This document shows positions 24,190 through 34,984 of a stretch of 64,000 bases of DNA, in pieces (within the stretch, counting starts at the first letter, position 1; each line of letters starts with the position of its first letter). The notes under the pieces are model-generated. The model was not told the DNA's origin, made no database searches, and saw nothing but the letters and a program-made list of their open reading frames with translations. Source of the DNA: Ligula intestinalis (taxonomy: Eukaryota > Platyhelminthes > Cestoda > Diphyllobothriidea > Diphyllobothriidae). The DNA is taken from assembly GCA_036362985.1 (NCBI GenBank), contig JAYGXS010000001.1, positions 49,895,595 through 49,959,594 on the forward strand, given 5' to 3'. The position numbers and the translations under genes are program-made.

Positions 24190-26948
24190 AATTGGGATAC
24201 AATCAGTTCCCGAAGAGTGCGAGTTTTTTCGACGAATTATATCCTTACGAATAATTTATATGGAGAAATCAATGTTTTCGAGAATATTTTCTGAGTATGG
24301 CTGAAAACGACGGGACCGGTTCGGATTCTATCGTAAAATGCTTCGCAAAGAAAGCATTGAATAATTCAGCCTTATTGGACTCATCTAGTACAAATGTTTT
24401 ATTCTTATTAGGCAATGGGGGTATTTTGCGGAGGACCTATGACGAAACAGTTGTGCAACCGCTTTTGCAGAGTTTAACTCACTCAGGGCACAAGATTCCC
24501 TGTGCTGGTCACGCGCAAGACGAATCTTTGACGATAATTCGAAGATCTCTGCGATCCTTAGATGCACAGACAGCCAACTACTAGATCGATCTTTCAGCTG
24601 CCTCCTCAATTTTTTTAGTCTGGGCAAAAGAAAATGAGGGACGGTTTATTCTGGTGTGTAGGGTTTTGCAATTTTAGTGAGCACAAATTCCAGCATTTTC
24701 TTATAAACGACCAACATGAGTTCAGAAAAATATGCAGCGTCGTTAATGGATGAGAGGCTCCGCCAAGCTAATGAGTCAAAAAATTGTTGATTGAGCTAAT
24801 ATCTGCGAGGTCATACGCATGATAGGTACGACTAGCACAAGCCTTTTCCGTAGAATGAAGCGGAAGGCAACAGTGAATTAATGTGTGATCACTTTGGAAG
24901 ATGATATGCCTAAAATCAACGAAGAGAGGGGCACTACCGTTTGTGAAAATCAGATCGAGGATATGGTATGTCTTGTTGGGGTACTAATCAGTTGAGACCA
25001 GTTAGAAAAATTAATGGTATCTAGAAAAGGCTGATGTCTAGGTGGGCAATAGTTTGAAAGCCAGTCGATTTCAGGAAAATGTAAATCTCGAGCAATAATT
25101 TTAACTTCATACAAGGATTCTGAAATAAACTTGAATATTTCACACAAATTTGCATCTTCTTCGGATAAAGAGTTAGGAGGATTATATTAACATCCGATAA
25201 TCGCCTTTTGCCGGGGCGACAGGATAATAGAAGCGAAAAAGTAATTTCCAGAGAAGGACGTGCTGTTTTCATAAAAATGGAAAGTGCCTTAATGACGTTC
25301 TAGTATAGAGAAGACAACCACCATCACGCTTATTAATGCGATCGTGACGATAGAGATCATACTCGTCTATGATAAGGGATGAGTTAGAAATGATTGGATA
25401 GGTCCAAGATTCTGTTATGCATGTAACATCGGGCGTCATCTGAAAAGCAATAGCTCGCAGTTGAGCCATTTTATTGATAACAGACCTTGCATTAAGCAAT
25501 ATTGTTGTAATGGGTTCCCAGGCTATTAAGTGCCGCCAATCTCTTTGTNNNNNNNNNNGTGACCCGACAGTTCGCTCGGGCTGCCTGTTAGGAATAATCC
25601 CAACAAATATGACATCAAGTGTGTTTTGTGTGGCAGGACTATGGCTATCGTTATTCATAAAAAAGAATTTGAAGGTGGGTAGGCAAACTGTAGGCCTTTA
25701 TTATTTGTGGAATAAGTACTGATGGTAGTGGAGCTGTTAGCATACGGGTAGCCAAAAATGGATGGCTGATAAGGTCTGATATATCATGGGGCCTCACTTT
25801 CTGGCGGGGAAAAATGACGAGAGGATAAACCAAAATAAGCTTCTGGGGCGTTTGGGAGGAATGGGGAGAGGCGAGAAGGCACGTAGAAGTTTGCAGGTTT
25901 GGGTGGTAGAGGATGGGTAAAGGAACTGATAGGGGGGAACGGTGACATAAAATTAGTGTTGGGGCCGCTCGCGTAAGGACAAGTGGTCTTTATCAGTGAA
26001 TGTCCTGTACGGCAACTCCGATTAGATTTAAAACTATACCAGTTTGGGGTACTGCCATGCAAATTAAATTTTTTTGTGGTTCAGGCCCGGCGTGTTCAAT
26101 AACGCATTATACGGGGGAATAATATGACTCGCTTGGTCAAGGGAGGAGCTAGGTTGTATTGGGGAAGCGCTCGGCATAAACGCTTTTGACGGTGTTGGCG
26201 AAATTCTTGATGAGCTTGTTGCCAAGTTAGAGGCAGCGGAATTTATCGATCGTTAGACAGAGAATGTATTTAGACTAGTTTTAATCGTAGTAGATGATAG
26301 AGCGGCGAGGCTTGACGGTCCCGACATCAAGAGGGATGGGCTTACTGGTGCACTGATGCTTATGGGCCTAGGACGTGACATTCGGGAGGTAGGGGTAGCA
26401 GGTGTACTGACGGTTATGGGACTATTATAGACATCTTGGAGGCAGGGATAACGGGTGTACTGACGTTAGTGGCTGTATGACCAGATATCCGGGGTGGAGG
26501 ATTAGCAAGTGCGTTTACTCTTTCGGGACTACGAACAGGTTTAGGAATAGTAGGCTGAGAAGTCATTGGTCTTTTAGACTGGAGAGCCGCATTTCCTCGC
26601 TCCGTTAGGTGAAAGATCTCGACGGAGGAAACTTTTAGTCATTTCAAAATATCGGGCAATGGGGCCTCGTTGAGCAAAGATTGAGTCCACCTCAATCGGT
26701 GAAAACAATTTAACTAGGATGGGCGGGATTTTGCTACGCGATTGGACGCGCTTTGCTTTCGCAATTTCGTAATTTAAACCACCCGACCATAGAAAATATT
26801 TTGCAATATCCAAAAGGCGACTTAATATGGAGGAATTTTTGAGTCTAAAATTAAACTTTTGCTTATGTCTTTCGAAAGCTTCCGTGGTTATAAGATGGAC
26901 GAGGGAGTCTAACTTTTTATAATAATAATTTGTATATTTAAGGCCCAA
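24190..26948 (-). mobile_element. LINE A, 5' part (ORF1 remnant and endonuclease)
   Basis: Continuation of LINE A upstream of the inserted B; CAGTTCCCGAAGAGTGCGAG matches C at 28945. The minus strand at 25650-24950 encodes an APE-type endonuclease: LLNARSVINKMAQL, then ITESWTYP with the catalytic Glu, YDLYRHDR, and ARDLHFPEIDW with the catalytic Asp, split over frames with stops and a 10-N gap at 25549-25558. Further upstream, at 26950-26570, is an ORF1-like segment with RSKIPPILVKLFS and MTKSFLRRDLSPNG, resembling the RNA-binding domain of LINE ORF1 proteins. Low-complexity Pro-rich sequence lies at 26062-25784. Confidence 0.8.
25549..25558. other. Assembly gap of 10 N
   Basis: Ten N inside the 5' part of LINE A, just upstream of the endonuclease start. 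The true gap size is unknown. Confidence 0.99.
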
Positions 26949-28992
26949 GGGGCCCTGTCGTTACAAACTTAGTGCTATCGTGAAAATAAAAATGATAATG
27001 ATAAGCAGTGAACTCTTATAAAATAATTGTCATCGGCAGTAAAAATAACTCCTTGATCGGTGGATGAGTTCAGCGGGCCACCGAGTTCAAAAAAACTTTA
27101 GGAGAAAAAAACTGCCTTAATAGGTAAAAGGGTTTGATGTGGTTAGTTTGGGACCTGATGTTGAGGGTTCGGGACGTTTATGGCCATGGGAAAAAATAAT
27201 AGATCTTTGAGTTAGGAAGGGGTCATCCGGAAGGCAGGAGAAGGCAGTAGAAGTCAAGGCAACATCATCGAGTTGCGACCCACCAGATTCCAGAGCCAAT
27301 CGCGAAGACCACAGCGAAGGTTGCAAAAACGGAGAAGAATTCGCAGCCCTTGGAAGTGATGCTTGACTCTGCAGAGGGCAATGCTAACATATTTAGAAAC
27401 CAATTTATTATCCTGGGAAGAGCTTCAAATGCCAGGAGGACCCTTTTCAAAATCTACAACTTGCGTGTTTAGAAAGGAAACAGACAGTAACGACTTTATT
27501 TCCTCTAAATTTAAATACTCATATAATTTGCCTTTAAAAATCGACAGTGTATAAGACAGTCTAATATCGAGAGGAAGGTTGTTCCAAATAAAAGCATATT
27601 TGGAGGTAAAAAAGCGAGAACGGTTAGATGTGGAGCTACGGGGTGTTAAAATTATCATGGAAGAGTTACGAGTGGCGTAAGGTCGGTCAACTGGAAGGAG
27701 AGCGTTAATTTGTGGGAGATTAGGACTATTTTTAACGCGAAACAGAAAGCATAGACCAGCTTCGAGTCTTCTTATCCAAAGAAATTTCATGTTTGCTAAT
27801 TGACATCTATCTGTATAACACATACCAGACCCAGAAACCGAAAATATTTTACGAGTGAAAACTCGCTGAACCTTTTCAATCTTACTACGGTCATGCTGGG
27901 TCATGAGGCCAAAAAGCGGGCAGCAGTATTCTAGTATAGGAAGAACAAACATGCGGTATAGTTTTAACTTCATTTCTGGAAGGAAAAAGTTATGCGATAT
28001 AAACCCACATATCTGTGCGGCCTTGGCAGAAATTCGATCTGCATGAGGTGATAATGCAAGCTTATTCGTGTTAGTAAGACCCAAATCCTTTATCGTAGAT
28101 CTTTCTAAGAGTGGACTATTTTGGAAGATAATGGGTCCAGGAAGCCTTGCGGGACCAAAACTCAAGAAACTACATTTTGATGGAGAAAACTCCATCTGCC
28201 ATGTTGCGCTCCAACTTGAGAGAGAACGCAAGTCTGCGTTAACTTTATCAACACAAGTACTGGCCGTGTCCTTAGAAAATGAGTAAATACACTTAAGGTC
28301 ATCAGCATTAATGAAATTTTCCGAATTATTTAGCACTGTTGAAATTTCATTTATGTAAAGAATGAAAAGGAGGGGACCTAAAACCGTGCCTTGTAATACA
28401 CCACTCGTGATCGGCTGAGGCATCGAGTAGCTATTGCCTACTAAGACCTTCTGGCTGTGGTTAGACAGGTTGGAGGCAATGAAATCGAGGAGGGGAGGCC
28501 TGATGCCTAGGACTTCCAGTTTCACTAAAAGGCGCCTATGAGGCACCTTGTCAAAAGCTTTACTAAGGTCAAAGTAAATCACGATGACTGATTGCTGTTC
28601 ATTACGACGTGAAGTAACCAGGTTAAGGAATGCTAAGTGGCAGGTTTCGCATGATCTTCCAGGTAGAAATCCATGCTGTGAGGCACTTAATAGTTTATTT
28701 TCTACACAAAAATCGAGAATTTGATTAAAAATGATCTTTTCCAGAAGTTTGGCTAGGGCCGGGGTTTTATGAACACCTCGGTAGTTATTTACGTCCGAAC
28801 GAGATCCTGACTTAAAGACTGGAAGAATAATAGATGTCTTCCATGAGTCAGGAAAGAAACCGTTTAGAAGATAAGCTGAGAATAGATAACTTAGAAATCG
28901 GGGGAAGCTGAATACTCTCTGGATAAGTGAATTTGGAAGGCCGTCAGTTCCCGAGGAGTGCGAGTTTTTTAGACGGATAATGTGCTTCAAGT
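26925..28992 (-). mobile_element. LINE C (CR1-like), 5'-truncated with long open RT
   Basis: The minus-strand frame 28990-27425 is open for 521 codons and covers a nearly complete RT plus C-terminus: SSGTDGLPNSL, PVFKSGSRSDVNNYRGV, QHGFLPGRSC, YFDLSKAFDKVPHRRLLVKLE, SGVLQGTVLGPLLFILYIN, then NADDLKC (both Asp kept, aromatic residue changed to Asn), LPILEYCCPLFG and RFFTSKYAFIWNNLP. The 3' UTR runs to about 26925 and ends in an AAATTATTATTATAA tail. The endonuclease and ORF1 are missing. It abuts LINE A on one side and repeat copy 3 on the other. It is the youngest-looking copy of this family in the window, but still incomplete. Confidence 0.92.
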
Positions 28993-28994
28993 AT

Positions 28995-29315
28995 TAGGTG
29001 GTTAAACATTTACTTCTTGGCAAGGGAACGTAAATTAATATGTAGTTGTGGCGGAATTCATCAAAAAATTTCAATTAAATAAGGTTATGCTTGTTTATGT
29101 CAGCTAAGAGAATTAAATTCAACCAACATTAACCTCTATTGCATATAAAACGAAATGTAGTCGAGGGATATTTGATCTTACGCAGACAGAATTAAAAATA
29201 AAATGGAAATTAGTCCTTATATAGGTGGAATGTAAAAAAATTTAAAGTAAAGCTACCGAGCATTTGAAAGTAGATTTTTACTATAATTCAACGGGAGTTT
29301 TTGGCCTCTATAATC
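28995..29315 (+). repeat. ~350 bp dispersed repeat, copy 3 of 3
   Basis: It starts exactly at the 5' end of LINE C (GTATTAGGTGGTTAAACATT here against GTATTGTGTTGTCAAACATT in copy 2). It continues with AGAGAATTAAATTCAACCAA and ends with GGCCTCTATAATCATACTTA. Same orientation as copies 1 and 2. Confidence 0.65.
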
Positions 29316-31080
29316 ATACTTACCACAAAGTGTATTCAATATTGGGAAACGACTCAGCTTTTGAAGGTCTCGAGAATATTCGGATCTTGAAGATTTCTGT
29401 TACTATGCGGCAGATTTGTTCGTTTAAAAAGGTTGCGTTCGGTTTGAAGTGAATGAGTGTCGGTGGTATTGGTTGGAAAACAAAATCTTGGTTGCAGCCA
29501 CAACATCCTTGATCGTAATTGATAGGAGATATCGATGCAGAAATATCCTCAGGGGATAGTGGGGAAAAAAGACTGTGATCTTGTAGGGTAAGTTATTGAT
29601 AGGCGCGTGCAGCGTTAAAATCAATTCTGCACATTAAACTTGTTATAGTATACAGAACTTCTTCTGTATCAAGAATAATTGCAGGCATAGTAACAAATAC
29701 AAATTGAAAAACAAGAAAGGTTTCTTCGACCAAACGGAAAATAAAAAAGGCAAAGTTAATGCACTACATTGTCAACAATCTTTTTAACTGCATAAAGTTA
29801 AAATTATTCTTATCGATCAATGACAAGGGTTTCATTGATATAGGCAATATAGTGGTTAAGCATACAACACGTATAAAACGCACTAGCAAAGATGCAATAA
29901 AAACTTCCAATTGTAGAGCTAGCTTGAAGTAACTAAACTACCACAATATGCTAGTGGAAAGGGGGAAAACTGCATCAAAATGGTAATGAAAACGTGAACA
30001 ATCCAACTCACGAGATCCCCACGACCCTTGATAGTAGTAAGCAGATAGTTGATTTGCCATATAATGGATATGTAAACATTTTGATCGCGGTTCGTCCGTC
30101 CAGAGTCGAAAATAATGCTAGGAACTCGCATTCAGATCACTGTCAGCTGGTCCTGAGCCCGGAGATGATCACTAGAGAAATGTTTCCTTGATGGGCGAAG
30201 ACAACAGAGACGGTGGAGATTGTATGATGCAAAAAATGCAAGAATGCAAGGAGGAATGCTCAAAACATGCCACGACCGTGGTTGCCGGAAATGTGCGTAC
30301 TTCCAATAACTTCGGCAAAAGCAAGAGTATGTATGACCTGAACAATCAACGCATCTGACTTGAAAGTTACAAAGGTACGAGAAGGACCTGCTGGTATTAG
30401 CAATGCTCCTTAATATTTACGTATTTCCATCTTAGAGGCTTCAGATAACAAAATAAGCCACGTCTTCATAACTTAGGCTAATGAACTCACCGACAAAGTC
30501 ACGTAAGGTACATACAACTAACTCTGCCTACTGGTTGCTAATGTTTTAGCTACGAGCAACCATGTGAGCTTTTTAAAATTAATTTTTGTATTGTATTTGG
30601 ATTTTATTTTCGGTTTGGTTCAGGTTACTATTAAGGTTGTTAGTGTTTGACTGCATTAAAATCTGTTATATACTACGGTGTCTGAGCTGTGTATCTTTCT
30701 GTTAGTTTTCTTGGTGAACCGCTAATAGTATAAACAGTCAAGTATGACTTCTTACGTCATTTTGTTTGATACTTATTTCTGTCACTTTTGCCCACATCTT
30801 TCATCATTCGTATTTTAGTTATTGATTTTTATCCTTAATTGAATTCGTCCCCATCTGAGTTCACTGTCGATTTGCCATTTCCGCTTCCAACCAGGAGTTT
30901 TAATTAAAATTTAATTTGAGTGAACAATGCCTTCAGTGCAATTATATCTGCTAAGTATACACTTATTTTACTTATTAGATGTTTTATTATTGTTAACTTT
31001 CTTTTTGTCACTAGCATTCTATCATTTTTAATGAACGCGTCATTTTCTATTTGGAATCCGCTTATTTCTCAAAATAACGA
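29316..31080. other. Intergenic stretch, nothing recognised
   Basis: Short ORFs without recognised motifs (for example plus 29994-30191 and 30920-31129). The right end may be 5' UTR of LINE E. No integrase of the neighbouring Gypsy remnant could be found here. Confidence 0.4.
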
Positions 31081-34000
31081 ATTATACTCAATGTCCTCAA
31101 TGCAACTGCACTGTCACACGTCGGACTAAAGCCGTCGAATGTCAGGGCTGTTCCAGTTGGTTCCACATCGCTTGTTTAGCTGTGAATACCAAACAGTACG
31201 AAGTTCGCAAAGAACTCGATGTTCAATGCTGCGTAATCTATTGTGAGCCATGCAGCACTCCATCTTTCCTCTATCCATGACGCCACAATTCAAGCAGTTG
31301 TGTACGAGGAGACAGTTCTGCCTATTACAGCCCCTTCAGCTGCAGATTCTGCATCTCCACATTCAGTTGGCCGGGGTGACACAACATGTTCCTCTCCGCC
31401 TTTTGTTCCTGCAACTAAGAAGCTCACGAGATCTAGACGACAGAGAGCAACCAACCCGCCCGTGCCTGTTCCCGCCCCCGACTCGATTCTCGAGGAGACC
31501 CCATCAGCTAGTGTGCCGAAACGCACGAACCTCCCGGTTGTTGCTGCAGCTCCCACATCTATGTCGGTGAAACGACCAACTGCTGAAGTGAGACAACGTG
31601 ACAGGTATCTGATCACGTTCAACGTTCCTGAAGCGACAGAAAGTGATGCCATCTCTCGATTAAACTTTAACAAAGCTGAGATCGATCCCATTTTGCAACG
31701 GCTGTTGGAAAATGCTGGTGAAGAAATCGCGGTTAACCAAATGATTCGACTTGGTACCAAATCAGAAAGCCGCCCACGTCCGCTAAAGCTCATATTCGAG
31801 TCATCTGTGATTGCTTAAAAATAACTGTCAAGATGTTATAAACTCAAGGGCCTACCAGTATCAGTAAAACCCGACCTCACCCGAATCACGGGTAAAACGC
31901 CGCACGGCCGTCCAAAGCTAAAGCGTCGAAAACTCACCGGCGAAACTGACCTGTTAATCCGAAATTTTTGGGGTATGAGGAGACGCCGTCTTATACCGCA
32001 CCATTGATCGTGAGGTTGTTAGACAATTCAGTCAAACAGCCTCCCCAATCGGTTTAATCAATGCCAGAAGATTGCTTCCCAAGCTCGCCGAGCTCTCCCA
32101 TTGGGTTAACAACCAAAGGCCGTTCTTCTTCGGAATTACGGAAACTTGGCTCCATCCTGATATTGATGACGCTGAAGTTCACATTCCTGGCTACAACGTT
32201 TACCGAACTGATAGAGCCGGACCTGCGTATAGTGGGGTCGCATTGTACGTGAGACAGGACCTCCAAAGCAAGGTTATCCGAAGCCTTGGAGGTGAAGGCC
32301 TCGTTGAACAACTCTGGGTGTCAGTTTCCAGCTCCCGCGAATCATTTGTAATGGTGGGGGTTGTGTACAGGAGTCCTAGCACTACGTCTCTGGCCTAGCT
32401 CGACACGTTCGCTGAATATGCATCATCTTCTCATATTTGTATTTTGGGCGACTTTAAACTTCCTTCGGTTAATTGGTCTGTGGCACTCTCAGTATCCACA
32501 TGTCCAAACTGTCTAAATAACGCTTTTTTTGATGTTGTTTCGGTTAATTGTTTGGTGCAACATGTACTGTCGTCTACGCGGATATAAGCTTCTTCGTCGT
32601 CGTTTTTGGATTTAATCTTACCTAACCAGCATGATGAAATTTCGAATGTCACCATCTCGAACCCACTGGCCACTGGTGACAATTTCATCGTTTCCGCGTA
32701 CTATCTGCTTTCATGACCAACAGTTTGACCCCGGAGACCACCACGGCCAAATGTTTGGCGTACGGACTTTGACGGCATGTGTCAAGCTGCTCCACTTTTA
32801 CTATGGGAGGTGCCTACCGTTGCCTCTGTAAAGGAAAAATGGGCACTGTTGAAATCTAACGCTACTGCACTTGTCGCGGAGTTTATTCCAATGTCTGTCC
32901 CTGGCTCGTCCCGGCTATTTCCAATCTGGATCGGCCGAACAGCTCAAGGCTTATTGCGAACGCGCGACCGAGTGTAGAAAGCGTTTATTTTACTCGGAAC
33001 GCCATCGGCATTTAACCGCTATAAACGAGTGCGTAATGAATGCCATGCCGTTATAAGGCAAGGTAAAAGGGATTACGAAGTTACCATACTGGAAGTCTCC
33101 GACTCTCAGCAAAAGCGGTTCCACGCCTATATCAACCGCCGTCGCAGAGCTCAACCTGGAATCCCAGAGCTAATTGCAGTGGATGGTCAGCGCATGCTAT
33201 CGGAGAGGGAGAAAGCGCAGGCCTTGGCATCACAATACCTGGGTGTATATGCTAACCAGCAGCAAACAATAACACCAGTGTCCCTCCCATCTCAGAGCCC
33301 AGCGATTTTAACGAACCTTTAAGTTCTCGGTAGAAAAGGTTATCCGTATTTTGACTGCACTTAAATCATCGACCTCACCTGGACCTGACAATTTGCGCCC
33401 ACTTATACTGAAGCATCTGGCAGATATCATTGCTCCACTTGTTATGTATATTTTTCAAACATCCATCAATACAAGCACTCTTCCTCAAGATTGGAAGTTT
33501 GGTGTCGTGAAGCCGTTTTATAAATCTGGGGATAAATCGCTTCCCTCCAATTATAGGCCAGTAACTCTCACCTCGGTTTTAGTGAAGGTTCTCGAAACCC
33601 TCATAAAGCAAGAAGTCGACAATTTCCTGGACCAAACCAACGGTTGGATTCAAGAGCAACACGGTTTTACGTGCGGAAAATCTTGTGCCACAAACCTTTT
33701 ATTTGCCCGTGAGTCTTAGGCTGGATCGAAAGATAGGGGTTGCCCAACGCATGTGGTATTTATCGACTTCAGTAAAGCGTTTCACCGGTTTTCTCACCAA
33801 CTGATCGTCAAAAAGTTAGCAACCCTTGGCATTGGTAGCAACATTCTGAACTGTATCCGGTCATATTTGACTTATAGGACTTGGAGTGTCAGTGTCGGAG
33901 GTGTATTGTCTCCTGCCGAGGTCGCGTCATCTGGGGTTACTCAAGGATCCATTGTTGGCCCCACCTTGTTCTCCATCTACGTTCAGGATCTGAAACAATG

Positions 34001-34966
34001 CTTTTCCTTTCCGTTCGTATTGTACGCCGATGTCCTGAAAATATGGCGTGATGTCACAGGTGCCAACGACATAATCGCCTTGCAACAGGACCTTATCCAG
34101 TTAGCCTCTTGGGCTTCAAGTAACCAATTGCCGGTCAATGCTGCGAAATCGGCGTTCATGACAATTGGATCTACTGAAGTCGTCTCACTATACTCGCTCA
34201 ATTGTGTCCCACTCCGACAAGTCACGGAATTCCGTGACCTCGGAGTCATGATGCAAAACAATTTGAAAACAAACTGTCACACAGCCAAAATTCGTGTGGC
34301 TGGGCTTCGGTGTTTGTAGATGTTGAGAAGGACCTTCTCCTTGTGGTCTCCCACCATATTTAAAGAGTTGTTCTCCATCTATGTTCGGCCTGTCATCGAG
34401 TTCGCAAGCCCAGCCTACTTTCTTTGCTACGCAGGAAAAACGCTCGCACTTGAATCGGTGCAACGACTGGGTTCTAGGATGGTCTCATAACTCCGTGGAC
34501 TTCCCCATAAAGCACGTCTTTGCAGTTCAGAATTGTTTTCTTTGGAGTTTCGGCGACGTCGAGGGGATCTAATTTTTCTGTTCCGCTTGGTTGTGCTCAA
34601 AAACTACCCAGAGCTGGATTGGATCATCATTCGAAATTACGACGCTCGCACCCGAGGCCACTCCTTCCGCCTAGTCCAGCAACGCTCAGACCATCTGCCT
34701 CAGAATTACCGGTTTTCCCGTCGGGTCATCAAAGACTGGAACTCCCTGAGTGAGGATATTGCCCAAACAATGTCGGTTCTCAGTTTCGAAAGACGCCTTG
34801 ATGCCTTTTTTCTTATGGTCGTGGATGACAACATCTACTCAACCAGTCAGCGGTTCCCACTTCCTTTCGAGGATCGCCGTCGTGTTTGAGTTTATTTTTC
34901 TGTCTTGAACTATCTTTGAAAGGACTCCTCCGGGCCTTGGGCCTCTTGTCTTAAATATATTGAAAT
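31081..34966 (+). mobile_element. LINE E (CR1-like with PHD-type finger, ORF1, endonuclease and RT), inactive
   Basis: Plus strand, nearly full length. At about 31090-31260 a Cys/His-rich segment (CNCTVTRRTKAVECQGC, SSWFHIACLAV, CVIYCEPC) matches the PHD-like zinc finger known from some CR1 ORF1 proteins. ORF1 continues at 31243-31818 and ends with RLGTKSxSRPRPLKLIF. The endonuclease is at about 32050-32560, with GITETWLHP and LGDFKLPSVNW keeping catalytic Glu and Asp. The RT is at 33029-34319, with SSTSPGPDNLRP, PSNYRPVTLTS, QHGFTCGKSC, VFIDFSKAF and SGVTQGSIVGPTLFSIY; its catalytic box reads YADVLKIW, so the second Asp is lost. The C-terminus is at 34520-34889. The 3' tail TTGAAATTGAATGGG ends near 34966. 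Stops and frameshifts occur throughout. Confidence 0.88.
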
Positions 34967-34984
34967 TGAATGGGTGGCTTTTAC

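Noticed and set aside
29316..31080. Search for the missing Gypsy integrase on the far side of LINE E
   Set aside because: No HHCC finger or DDE-type blocks could be read on the minus strand.
31290..31793. 167-codon minus-strand ORF
   Set aside because: Antisense shadow of LINE E ORF1.
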